Shown: positions 1-8,167 of the stretch, in pieces
Position numbering within the stretch: the stretch's first letter is position 1
How the letters are laid out: every line of letters begins with the position of its first letter
Source: Pseudomonadota bacterium
GTDB taxonomy: Bacteria > Pseudomonadota > Gammaproteobacteria > Steroidobacterales > Steroidobacteraceae
NCBI GenBank assembly: GCA_021805865.1
Contig: JAJZDX010000003.1
Coordinates: 1 to 64,000 of the forward strand
Direction of reading: 5' to 3'
Length of the DNA stretch: 64,000 nucleotides
Translations under genes and position numbers: made by a program
The notes under the pieces: generated by a model
Databases searched by the model: none
Told to the model about the DNA's origin: nothing
What the model saw: only the letters and a program-made list of their open reading frames with translations

Positions 1-62
1 CTCTCAGGCGGTAACAGCCGCGCCACCGCCCGCTCTTTGAATTCGTTGCTGTATCGAGCCAC
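1..62 (-). mobile_element. IS3-type transposase OrfA, N-terminal piece at window edge
   Basis: The minus strand from a GTG at 62 reads VARYSNEFKERAVARLLPPE and runs off the left edge of the window. This resembles the start of IS3-family OrfA helix-turn-helix proteins, which bind the element ends. Only about 20 residues are visible, so intactness cannot be judged. It borders two other transposase fragments, which makes this window end an insertion-sequence graveyard. Confidence 0.5.
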
Positions 63-109
63 TGTCGTTCCTCAATGCCCCCAAGATTACCGAGGGATCG
101 AGGCGACAA

Positions 110-400
110 CTACTGTGACACAGGGGGATGGCGCCCGGGAAATTCGCCGAAATCACGCCCGAGATGTGCGGAAAATGCGTCCCGACGCCAGGTAAAGATC
201 TGGTTCGCGGTCACTCCATGACGCCGGGCAATGATGGGCACCGAGCTCCCCGACTGCAGGGTCTCGCGCACGATCTGCAGCTTCTCCTGCACAGACCATT
301 GCTTGCGCCTGCGAATCTGCCTGCCGCCCGATCCTGTTCCCGCACTCTGCTCTGTCGAAGTGTCCACCTGTTTTCCACGTGGGCACTTACTCGTGCCCAT
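110..400 (-). pseudogene. IS66-type TnpA (helix-turn-helix) fragment
   Basis: The 96-residue frame carries the IS66 TnpA-like DNA-binding segment at about residues 30-75 (KQWSVQEKLQIVRETL, then ARRHGVTANQIFTWRRDA). TnpA is an accessory protein of IS66 elements. The sequence after FTWRRDA no longer looks like the family, and no TnpB or TnpC transposase gene accompanies it, so this is a broken remnant. It lies just downstream, on the same strand, of an ISAzo13-like fragment, as if several elements had inserted into one another. Confidence 0.6.
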
Positions 401-444
401 TTATCTGCAAGTGGACACATGATCCCCGAGGCGGGCGCCGCCGC

Positions 445-891
445 CTATGCGGCCTTCGCTACACGGTTACCCTTCATGTGACTGACCGGATGGTGGTGCG
501 CACTCAAGCTGCCGGCAATCACCCGCGTGCTCTTGCAGATCCAGCGCAGCGGGGACTCCAGATCCCCTCGGGTGTGTCCCTCGATCATCTCGTCCAGGGA
601 CTCGAGCAGCTCGGGATCGGATACCGTAATGGCCTTGCGCCCGGCTCCGTTTCGGCGAATCCGTCCCGCCACCAGCGCCTCGCCCGCGCGAATCTCACGC
701 ATGCCTTTGAGAATCACCTTGCGCGAGAGACCGCTGGCCCGGTGCACCAGCGAGACCCCGCCGTAGCCCAGACTCATCGCCTCATTCGCCGCCGTCAGGC
801 GGCGCGTGCGTTCGCCCAAGTGTGGCCAGATCGAACGCAGCTTCCGCTTCAACTCGGAAAGCGCAGCCTCCATGCCCAGGCAGCATAGCAC
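445..891 (-). pseudogene. ISAzo13-family transposase, N-terminal fragment
   Basis: The 148-residue frame matches the first third of ISAzo13-type DDE transposases: SLGYGGVSLVHRASGLSR, an RRNGAGRK basic patch, then a TRGDLESPLRWICKSTR segment. The family is usually several hundred residues with a DDE catalytic core, which is absent here. Homology stops near the phrase HHHPVSHMKGNRVAK, so the gene is 3'-truncated and should be inactive. No terminal inverted repeats were found by eye. Confidence 0.7.
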
Positions 892-974
892 ATACGCTCA
901 TCGACTTGGTACCTTTATTTATTTACGGGTCCTTAGCGGCGATGTGCCTTACAGGCATTGGGTCGAGTCCAGCT

Positions 975-1715
975 TTATGGGTTCACGCAGTTTTCGAACA
1001 CCCGATTCGGAGATCCTTCTAGTTCAATGAACCGGTATCCAAATTGTTTCAAAAAGGATGCCACTTCCTCCGATCGGCCCTCCACAATGAGCCGTGGAAG
1101 GTCTCTTTTCAGAAGCATTTGCATCCCCTGAAGAACCTTTAGCTCGTGACCCTCGACGTCTATTTTTACCAAAGAGACATGCTTGAAAGACATCAGGGCG
1201 TCAAGCGGAAGAGTCAGGACGTTAATGTCTCCGCCGGTAGGCGTAAGGTTTGCCATGTAGTAGTTCGTTAGGCCATTAGCGAATCGTGGCAACGAAATGC
1301 CCGAAAGTCCGACTTCGGCAGATGCCGCCACGTTTAGAAGAGAAACATTGTGCGCGCCAGCAGCAGACATTAGTGACGCTAGAAGCTCAAAAGTCTCTGG
1401 GACCGGTTCGCACGCTATGACACGCCCTGTCGGACCGACTAAACTGGATAAACGCGCTGTGTAATGTCCTACGTTCGCGCCAACATCAACTACCCAATCT
1501 CCCTTTCTTACCCAGTAATCTAGGCGCCGGTACTCTGGTTCTGAGGTTGTGAACCGATTTGTGCGTAGTTGATGAGTGAAGTGCAAGCGTTTTAGGCTTT
1601 GTTGCGCACGAATAGGAAGTTTGCTCGATAGGAGTTTTAGCCAGGACACCGCGTCTTGTCTGCTCATTGATGGATCTTCACTGTCTGACGTGTGATGCTG
1701 CTCATTTTTAGTCAT
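975..1715 (-). CDS. FkbM family SAM-dependent methyltransferase
   Basis: The 246-residue protein shows the SAM-binding glycine motif DVGANVG at residues 77-83, an acidic EPVPETF segment near 103-109 and the FkbM-type motif KIDVEGHELKVLQG near 184-197. Family members transfer methyl groups to hydroxyls of sugars or secondary metabolites. The first 70 residues form a basic, helical lead-in without a signal peptide, so it is probably cytoplasmic. It is co-oriented with a glycosyltransferase and a sulfotransferase-like gene, which suggests decoration of a surface glycan. Base composition here is clearly AT-richer than in the rest of the window, hinting at transfer. Confidence 0.85.
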   Translation of the reverse strand: MTKNEQHHTSDSEDPSMSRQDAVSWLKLLSSKLPIRAQQSLKRLHFTHQLRTNRFTTSEPEYRRLDYWVRKGDWVVDVGANVGHYTARLSSLVGPTGRVIACEPVPETFELLASLMSAAGAHNVSLLNVAASAEVGLSGISLPRFANGLTNYYMANLTPTGGDINVLTLPLDALMSFKHVSLVKIDVEGHELKVLQGMQMLLKRDLPRLIVEGRSEEVASFLKQFGYRFIELEGSPNRVFENCVNP

Positions 1716-1928
1716 GTGCGGTGGGCGAACTGATTAGACTGTTCAAAATTACATCTGTCTTGTAAGTTGAAGATGTTTTGCAGATGGTCGCTTGGTGCTC
1801 TGGTGACATTGTGTTCCACAAGATGCGCATGCACAGGATCTGAGTGTTGATGATATGGTTTGCGAGACGGTGTGTTGTGTTGTGGAAATTATAAAACAAT
1901 TCCGTTGCCAATCATGGTTTGGCCAGGT

Positions 1929-3149
1929 TCACTGATTTCGGATTATGAATTGTTCGAAGCGTTGCAATACTTTAGGCATATCGAAGGTGCGGTCTACGTA
2001 GGCTTTTCCACATTTCCCGAGGTCTCGGGCGTATCCCGGATTCTTTAATAGAGTGCGTGTATGTGCGCGCAGTTCTTCATCCGACCGGCCAACCAGTATT
2101 TCCTCACCCTCGCGTGCGCCAATGCTCTTCAGACAGATTTCGGTAGTTACGACTGGCTTTCCGGCGTGCATGGCTTCCAAAATCTTGTTTTGGAGTCCTG
2201 CGCCACCTACCATCGGGTAGACGAAAGCGCTGACCCGTGCAATGTGGGGCCAGATTGAATCAACGGTGCCGGTAACTTCTACGTCCGGACCGGAAAGCGC
2301 TGTCACTTCGGCAACGGGCGAGCGGCCGATGACCACCAGCTTAAGGTCGGCGAACTCCCTTTTCAGAGGAAGGAATACATTTTCATACAGCCGAAGCGCG
2401 CCCCGCACGTTTTGTGAGTACCCCATGTTGCCGAGAAACCCTAATGATGGTCCAATGGGCTGAGCCGGGGCGGCGATTTCCTCTCCCTCGAGATAGATTC
2501 CATTCGGGATCACCTCGGCATTTGAAGCGGTGCCGCCTCTGGAAGCCATGGCGTCCGGTGCGGAAATGTAGGCGGCGGCATCCACTCCTTTCAGGAGACT
2601 CCTTTCCCAGCGACGCGTTTTCCACAGATCGAAGGCGCGGTAGAGGCTCCTGAGGCCGCCCGGAGGCGATTCTCTCATGTAATGGAGGTATGGCGAGTCG
2701 ATACCGTCGTAGACGGTGTGGGTACCGTTGAGCTGGGAATTCAGTCGCTTGAGAAGATGTCGGTGCTCATGCATGACCCATAGTGCCGAATCATATCGCT
2801 GTCCGGAAATGAACTCGCGAAGTTTGCGCAATATGGGGGCCGAGTGATAACGCGCAAATTGATACGGTTGGCCGAACGGCGATAGCATCTCCATAATTGT
2901 GAGCGTTCTATCGGCGAGTCCCGGTCGACTTCTGTCGCAGTATTGAATGGCGAGTCTTCGGAGCGACCTTGCGACAGGATCGTCCGGAACGATGTCTCGG
3001 GGTTCGCTGTGCACGAAAACGTCGATGTCGTACCTTTTGGAGAGCGACTCGAGAACCGGGTAGTACCTGATCGAAACCCCGTTGTCCCTGGCGGGCCACG
3101 GGGCGAGCGGAAATACCATCAGGATGGACTTTGGTTTGTCGGACATCAC
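1929..3149 (-). CDS. glycosyltransferase, GT4/group 1 type
   Basis: About 405 residues with a GT-B layout. The N-terminus ILMVFPLAPWPARDNGVSIRYY is an acceptor-side strand and loop. The C-terminal half contains LGNMGYSQNVRGA and the donor-site motif VYPMVGGAGLQNKILEAM with the conserved glutamate, followed by GKPVV. It resembles the exosortase-associated glycosyltransferases of polysaccharide loci; the sugar and acceptor are unknown. The start is either GTG 3149 or ATG 3146. The start abuts the stop of the upstream sulfotransferase-like gene (3150), so the two are probably translationally coupled. The codon usage is less GC-biased than that of the main polysaccharide cluster. Confidence 0.85.
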   Translation of the reverse strand: MMSDKPKSILMVFPLAPWPARDNGVSIRYYPVLESLSKRYDIDVFVHSEPRDIVPDDPVARSLRRLAIQYCDRSRPGLADRTLTIMEMLSPFGQPYQFARYHSAPILRKLREFISGQRYDSALWVMHEHRHLLKRLNSQLNGTHTVYDGIDSPYLHYMRESPPGGLRSLYRAFDLWKTRRWERSLLKGVDAAAYISAPDAMASRGGTASNAEVIPNGIYLEGEEIAAPAQPIGPSLGFLGNMGYSQNVRGALRLYENVFLPLKREFADLKLVVIGRSPVAEVTALSGPDVEVTGTVDSIWPHIARVSAFVYPMVGGAGLQNKILEAMHAGKPVVTTEICLKSIGAREGEEILVGRSDEELRAHTRTLLKNPGYARDLGKCGKAYVDRTFDMPKVLQRFEQFIIRNQ

Positions 3150-4109
3150 TTAGTATCCCGCGTCCTTCCTTGTTCGGCCTGTCGCGAAATCCAGGATGGC
3201 TTTGTCCAGTCGTGCAAGCGTTACGCTTCTTTCTTGTTTTTTCGCAAGATCCCGTCGCCGTAAAATTGACGACCGAGACACGGGCCATGCAAGATAGTCT
3301 GAGAGTCGATCGATGCCCACCGGATTGTCTAAGTCTTCATATCGGATCAGCGGGTCGTTGACTCTTTCGTGTCCCTTGATGAAGCTATGTGTCGTTTCAG
3401 GCCAATGTTGGTCGTCTGCGTCGGCTGTCTTTACCCAATCATCAGACCGGCGCCGGAATTTGCCTGCTTTCACGTGGCGACGCGATAGGTCAGCATCGTA
3501 GGGATTCCGATAAAGAATTACGATCTTGCACCTGGGATGGCGCACGCGAAAATGCATCACGCGATCGATGGTCGGGCGAGCCTCTTTTATGCCGCAATTA
3601 CTTCGGTCGATTGCGCGGTCGAATTCTCCAAATGGCCGGCCGAAGAATCCACGGTGGGCGTTCAATAAGAAATCCACGTCCAGATAGAGGCTCGGTACCC
3701 ACTCAGCCGACAGATTTCTTTGCTGGCGCTTTGAGAAGAAAAATCGTTCAAATGGGCGCCGAGAGATAAATGCTCGCAACTGGTTGGCTATGCATTCATG
3801 GATTTTGCAGTGATCGAGCGGTTCGCTCCAAATGATGGCACTCTGCTTATGCTCCATGAGCATGCTCTGCACCAGCATGGAGCCTAATCGCCAGCTGGCA
3901 GAAAGAAGAATTGGCTTTTGGTCGTATTCTCGCGTCTCGGGAGAGACGCGAGCGAGAGCTGTCTTTAGGCAAGACTTGAAATCGATGGCGGGGCGGAGGG
4001 AATGACTCGTGAGTTTGCAGGCGCCGATTGGGCAAAAAATGGCTCGGATGAGTGCATTCAGATGTTTGGCGAGCATTTTGTTGGTTCGTCGGCGCCGATA
4101 TGAGGACAA
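3150..4109 (-). CDS. sulfotransferase-like protein
   Basis: The 319-residue product has the outline of a PAPS-dependent sulfotransferase. A beta strand and loop SASWRLGSMLVQSML near residues 70-84 sits where the 5'-phosphosulfate loop belongs, and KIVILYRNPYDADLSR near residue 200 matches the 3'-phosphate-binding motif with its arginine. A late RYEDLDNPV segment also fits. The 5' loop lacks the usual S/T-G-T-T pattern, so activity is uncertain. No signal peptide or membrane segment is seen. It heads a minus-strand group with the glycosyltransferase and FkbM genes, suggesting sulfation of a glycan. An internal ATG at codon 12 is an alternative start. Confidence 0.6.
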   Translation of the reverse strand: MSSYRRRRTNKMLAKHLNALIRAIFCPIGACKLTSHSLRPAIDFKSCLKTALARVSPETREYDQKPILLSASWRLGSMLVQSMLMEHKQSAIIWSEPLDHCKIHECIANQLRAFISRRPFERFFFSKRQQRNLSAEWVPSLYLDVDFLLNAHRGFFGRPFGEFDRAIDRSNCGIKEARPTIDRVMHFRVRHPRCKIVILYRNPYDADLSRRHVKAGKFRRRSDDWVKTADADDQHWPETTHSFIKGHERVNDPLIRYEDLDNPVGIDRLSDYLAWPVSRSSILRRRDLAKKQERSVTLARLDKAILDFATGRTRKDAGY

Positions 4110-4235
4110 AGGTAGATTCAGGTCAAGTGCCGATGGACTGGCGTCGCGCGCGATCGTTGGGAGTAGGTGTCGGATTTCAGCGGCATGCTTGCGGGATCCG
4201 CTGTTTGAAAAGATGGGGCTTGACGGTCAAAATTG

Positions 4236-5864
4236 TCATCTTGCGAGACTAGCGGTCGATGAGACTGCTGAGGTCGATTCTTGCGTCAGCAGTCGCTTAT
4301 TGATTTTTCCGTTCGGACTTCTGGGGAGACTCTCGCACAGGATAACCTGTGCCGGCACCATATAGGATTCGAGATACTGGGCGCTGTCGGCGCGCAGCGA
4401 CTGCGCCGTCAGGCCGGCGTTGGGATCGGTCACCACGTACGCCCGGACCGCTTCACCGAGCAGCGGGTCGGGGACGCCCACGACGGCCGCCTCTCGCACC
4501 CCAGGGATCCGGTGCAGGGCATTTTCGACTTCGACCGGGCTCACCTTCTCGCCCCGGGTCTTGATGATGTCATCGGTCCGTCCCACGAAGTACAGAAAGC
4601 CGTCCTCGTCCATGCGGAAGAGGTCGTGGGTGCACAGCACCCGCTCACCGGGAAGCTTACCGGGCTTGAGCATCTGCGCGCTGAGATCGGGCCGGTTCCA
4701 GTAGCCGGCCATGACGTGGGGGCCGCGGACGTAGAGGGTGCCGGTCTGCCCGGGCGGAGCGGGCTTGCCGTCCTCGGTGAGGAGGTAGACCTCGGTGCCC
4801 GGAATCGCCTGGCCGACGGAGCCCGGCTTGGCCTCGAGGAGCTTCGGCTCCAGGTAGCTCACGCGCTTGCACTCGGTGAGGCCGTACATCTTGTAGAGGA
4901 GCGCGTTGGGGAAGATCTCGCGCAGGCCGCCGGCGAACTCATCCGGCAGCGCCGCCGCGGTATTGGTGAGGCGTGTGACCAGGGGAAAGGAGAGCGGTGC
5001 GCGCCGGTGGGCCGCGAGGAGGGTGGCGAAGAGGGTGGGCACGCCCGGGAAGACGGTCACCCGCTCATCGCGCATGCGCCCGAGCACCTGCCCGAGGAAG
5101 GTGAAGGAGCGCTCGAGCACCAGGCAGGCTCCGAGGGCGACCGCCATCAGGAGCTGATACAGGCCGTAATCGAACGACAGGGGCAGCACACAGAGGATCC
5201 GCTCGTCCTCTCCCAGGCGCAGATACTCGATCAGGCTCCCCAGGGTGAACACCATCGCCTGGTGCGTCTGCATGACGCCCTTCGGTGCCCCGGTGCTGCC
5301 CGAGGTGTAGAGGATCGCGGCCAGATCGAGGGGAATCACCGGCGCAGGCTCTGCCAGCGGCTCTGTCCCCGCCAGGATGGCTTCGAGGGAATCGGCAGGT
5401 TCCTGGGGCGCGCCCGAGCAGAGCAGGGCCGGGCGCTCCTCAAGCCGCCCCAGGGCCTCATCGAACGTCGCCCGCAGCGCGCTGTCGGTGATCAGCGCCC
5501 GCGCGCCGCAGTCCCTCAGGATGAACTCCAGCTTGCCGGCCCGGGTCTGCGGGTGGAGGGGCACGAAGACGCCGCCGGCGATCAGGGTGCCGTAGATCGC
5601 CGCGGCGCACGCCGGGGAGTTCTCGAGGTAGAGGGCGACGCGATCGCCCCGGCCGACGCCGCGGGCGCGCAAGGCGCCGGCGAGCCGCCGTGAAGTCTCG
5701 AGCAGCTCCCCAAAGGTGTAGGAACGTCCTTCCGCGACCAACGCAGTCCGCGCCCGCGCATCAGAGTCTGCACGTTGCAACAGACTGTCATGCAGCAGAC
5801 GTTGGGCTTTCAGGGGGGCGGCCACGCGAGGGCCTCCCAGGGCTTCGGCGGGGGAGCGTGACAT
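4236..5864 (-). CDS. acyl-CoA ligase (AMP-forming), exosortase-locus type
   Basis: The 542-residue adenylate-forming enzyme activates a carboxylic acid with ATP and loads it on CoA or an acyl carrier protein. Seen in order: the P-loop YTSGSTGAPKG at about 186-196, GLTECKR near 328, the hinge region GFLYFVGRTDDIIKTRGEKV, and the C-terminal catalytic lysine in PRSPNGKINK near 520. An AAGGA ribosome-binding site precedes ATG 5864. It is divergent, by 66 bp, from an acyl carrier protein gene, which is probably its partner. Ligases of this type (compare TIGR03098) accompany carrier protein and amidotransferase genes in XrtA/PEP-CTERM loci. The acyl substrate is unknown. Confidence 0.9.
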   Translation of the reverse strand: MSRSPAEALGGPRVAAPLKAQRLLHDSLLQRADSDARARTALVAEGRSYTFGELLETSRRLAGALRARGVGRGDRVALYLENSPACAAAIYGTLIAGGVFVPLHPQTRAGKLEFILRDCGARALITDSALRATFDEALGRLEERPALLCSGAPQEPADSLEAILAGTEPLAEPAPVIPLDLAAILYTSGSTGAPKGVMQTHQAMVFTLGSLIEYLRLGEDERILCVLPLSFDYGLYQLLMAVALGACLVLERSFTFLGQVLGRMRDERVTVFPGVPTLFATLLAAHRRAPLSFPLVTRLTNTAAALPDEFAGGLREIFPNALLYKMYGLTECKRVSYLEPKLLEAKPGSVGQAIPGTEVYLLTEDGKPAPPGQTGTLYVRGPHVMAGYWNRPDLSAQMLKPGKLPGERVLCTHDLFRMDEDGFLYFVGRTDDIIKTRGEKVSPVEVENALHRIPGVREAAVVGVPDPLLGEAVRAYVVTDPNAGLTAQSLRADSAQYLESYMVPAQVILCESLPRSPNGKINKRLLTQESTSAVSSTASLAR

Positions 5865-5930
5865 AATTCCTTGAGCATAGGCTGCCCGAGCATATACTTA
5901 CGTTTGAAGGGGTGAAAGGGATCAGTTCGC
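5865..5930. promoter_or_regulatory. divergent intergenic region, ligase / acyl carrier protein
   Basis: These 66 bp must hold the promoters of the leftward acyl-CoA ligase and the rightward acyl carrier protein-amidotransferase-synthetase-deacetylase group. Ribosome-binding sites are visible on both sides: AAGGA for the ligase, and AAGGG before ATG 5931. No clear -35/-10 pair or operator palindrome was recognised by eye. Confidence 0.4.
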
Positions 5931-6179
5931 ATGACATTGCACGCCGAACTCAGGCGGTTCATCTTGGAAAACTATCTGCTGACGCGGGACGATGCCTCCC
6001 TGGGCAATGCCGATTCCCTGACGGGTCGGGGGATTCTGGACTCCACCGGCGCGCTCGAGCTCGTGATGCATCTCGAGGAGCGGTACGGCGTCACGGTTCA
6101 GGACGAAGAGCTGCATCCCGACAACCTCGATTCCATCGACCGGATCGCCGCCTTCATCGAGCGCAAGCGCTGCCCCTGA
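5931..6179 (+). CDS. acyl carrier protein
   Basis: The 82-residue acidic protein has the carrier fold signature GILDSTGALELVMHLEE. Ser38 in the DST motif is the expected 4'-phosphopantetheine attachment site (DSL in classic carriers). It would hold an acyl group as a thioester for the divergently encoded AMP-forming ligase. The size is typical for a free-standing carrier. A purine-rich AAAGGGATC precedes the ATG. It opens a rightward group in which later genes overlap by four bases, so it is probably co-transcribed with the amidotransferase and synthetase. This carrier type is known from exosortase-associated polysaccharide loci. Confidence 0.9.
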   Translation: MTLHAELRRFILENYLLTRDDASLGNADSLTGRGILDSTGALELVMHLEERYGVTVQDEELHPDNLDSIDRIAAFIERKRCP

Positions 6180-6226
6180 GGGGCCGCCGATCATGACACC
6201 CCATCGGCCAGAGGAGAGGTAGCCCC

Positions 6227-8167
6227 GTGTGCGGCATCGCCGGCGCCCTGCTCGTTGAGGGCGAGGCCGCGCTCCCCGATCCTGCGCGGATGATCGCGAC
6301 GCTCCGGCACCGCGGGCCGGATGGGACGGGCTGTTTCCGCTCCCCGACCTGTGTGTTGGCAAATGCCCGCCTGAGCATCATCGACCTCGAGACGGGCGAT
6401 CAGCCGCTCGCCAACGAGGACGAGAGCGTCTGGACGGTGTTGAACGGGGAGATCTTCAACTACCTCGAGCTGCGCGCCGAGCTTAAGGCGCTCGGTCACC
6501 GCTTCCGCACCCGCTCGGACACGGAGGTGATCGTGCATGCCTACGAGGAATACGGCGATCGGTTTGTCGAGCGTCTGAGCGGCCAGTTCGCGATCGCCCT
6601 GTGGGATGGGCGGCGGCAACGCCTGCTGCTCGCCCGGGATCCTGTCGGCATCCGGCCGCTCTTTTACACGAGGACCGCTGGACAGCTGCTGTTTGCGTCC
6701 GAGGTCAAGGCCATCCTCGCGGTGGCTCCGCAGGCGGCCAGCCTGGATGAGCAGGGGCTTGCGCAGGTCTTCACGTTCTGGGGCACGGTGGGCGAGCGCA
6801 CGGTATTCAAGGGCATCCGGAGCCTCCCCCCGGGGCACCGGCTCATCGTGGAGAAGGGGGCGCAGCGGCTCGAGGGCTACTGGGACTGGACGTTCCCGCA
6901 GGGGCCAGGGCGGACGGATCTCTCTCTGGATGAGGCCGCCGAGGCGCTGCATGCCCTGCTGCGGGACGTCGTGCGGCAGCAGCTGCGCGCCGATGTGCCC
7001 GTCGGGGCCTATCTGAGCGGAGGGCTCGATTCCTCCGGGATTGCCGCCCTGGCCCGGGAGAGCGTCGGGACGCTGCAGACATTTTCCATCACGTTCGAGG
7101 ACCCCGAATTCGACGAGAGCGCCTACCAGCGCCAGATGGCCGACTACCTCGGGGTCCGGCATTGCGCGCTCCGGTGCACGGCCGAGGACATCGGCAACGT
7201 CTTCCCGGATTTGATCCGGCACACCGAAACGCCGGTGCTGCGCACCGCGCCCGCGCCCCTGATGCTGCTCGCGCGGCATGTGCAGAGCCAAGGCTTCAAG
7301 GTGGTGCTGACGGGGGAGGGGGCGGATGAGGTCTTTGGCGGCTACGAGCTCTTCAAGGAGGGCAAGATCCGCCGCTTCTGGGCCCGGCAGCCGCAATCGC
7401 CCTGGCGGCCGCTGTTGTTCTCCCGGCTCTACCCCTATCTCGAGCGCTCGCCGGTCGCCAACCGGCATTTTGCGCGCCTGTTCTTCGGTCAGCGCTTGGG
7501 CGAGCTCGACAGCCCCTTCTACGCGCATCTGACCCGCTGGAGCACCACGCGCGGCATCTTCAAGCTCCTCTCGCCGGAGCTGCTCGCGAGCCTCTCGAGC
7601 GCGGCGCCGGAGGAGGAGCTCCTGCGCCAGCTCCCCGCGGACTTTCCCGCCTGGAGCGAGCTGGCGCGGGACCAGTACATCGAGGTCAAGACCCTGCTCG
7701 AGGGCTATCTGCTCTCCTCCCAGGGCGACCGGGTCTCGATGGCGCACTCCGTGGAGGGCCGTGTCCCGTACCTGGACCGGCGGGTGATCGAGTTCGCCAA
7801 TGCGCTCGGCCCCCGCTACAAGTTGCGCGGCCTGCGCGAGAAGGTCCTGCTGCGCCGCTCGCTGAGGCAGGTCCTGCCCGACGCCATTCTCCGGCGGGTC
7901 AAGCAGCCCTATCGCGCCCCGGACAGCCGTTGCTTCTTCCCGGGCGGCAGGCCGCTGCCGTACGTCGAGGCACTGATGAGCCCCTCGACTGTGCGGCGCA
8001 GCGGGTATTTTCGCCCCGAGGCCGTGGAGCGGCTGCTCGAGAAGTGCCGGAGCGGACGCGCGCTCGGGGCGGGAGACAATATGGCCTTCGTCGGCGTACT
8101 CTCCACCTTGCTGCTGCAGGAACAGTTCTTCGGGGGGCGGGCGGCGCAGGCGCCGGTGAGCGCATGA
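6227..8167 (+). CDS. asnB: asparagine synthase-type glutamine amidotransferase
   Basis: The 646-residue class II amidotransferase begins MCGIAG, leaving Cys2 as N-terminal nucleophile of the glutaminase domain (about 1-210). The synthetase domain has the pyrophosphate loop SGGLDSS near 263-269 and TGEGADEVFGGY near 365. Glutamine-derived ammonia would be transferred to an adenylated carboxylate. In polysaccharide loci such enzymes more often amidate sugar acids or acyl intermediates than make asparagine (compare the exosortase-associated amidotransferase families). It overlaps the NadE-like gene by four bases (ATGA). A TviB-type dehydrogenase elsewhere in the locus would supply a uronate, a plausible but unproven substrate. 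Confidence 0.88.
   Translation: MCGIAGALLVEGEAALPDPARMIATLRHRGPDGTGCFRSPTCVLANARLSIIDLETGDQPLANEDESVWTVLNGEIFNYLELRAELKALGHRFRTRSDTEVIVHAYEEYGDRFVERLSGQFAIALWDGRRQRLLLARDPVGIRPLFYTRTAGQLLFASEVKAILAVAPQAASLDEQGLAQVFTFWGTVGERTVFKGIRSLPPGHRLIVEKGAQRLEGYWDWTFPQGPGRTDLSLDEAAEALHALLRDVVRQQLRADVPVGAYLSGGLDSSGIAALARESVGTLQTFSITFEDPEFDESAYQRQMADYLGVRHCALRCTAEDIGNVFPDLIRHTETPVLRTAPAPLMLLARHVQSQGFKVVLTGEGADEVFGGYELFKEGKIRRFWARQPQSPWRPLLFSRLYPYLERSPVANRHFARLFFGQRLGELDSPFYAHLTRWSTTRGIFKLLSPELLASLSSAAPEEELLRQLPADFPAWSELARDQYIEVKTLLEGYLLSSQGDRVSMAHSVEGRVPYLDRRVIEFANALGPRYKLRGLREKVLLRRSLRQVLPDAILRRVKQPYRAPDSRCFFPGGRPLPYVEALMSPSTVRRSGYFRPEAVERLLEKCRSGRALGAGDNMAFVGVLSTLLLQEQFFGGRAAQAPVSA

Noticed and set aside
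1708-1911. 67-codon minus-strand frame between the FkbM and transferase genes
   Set aside because: No family resemblance, and it lies in AT-rich intergenic DNA where such frames arise by chance; it also overlaps the FkbM start.
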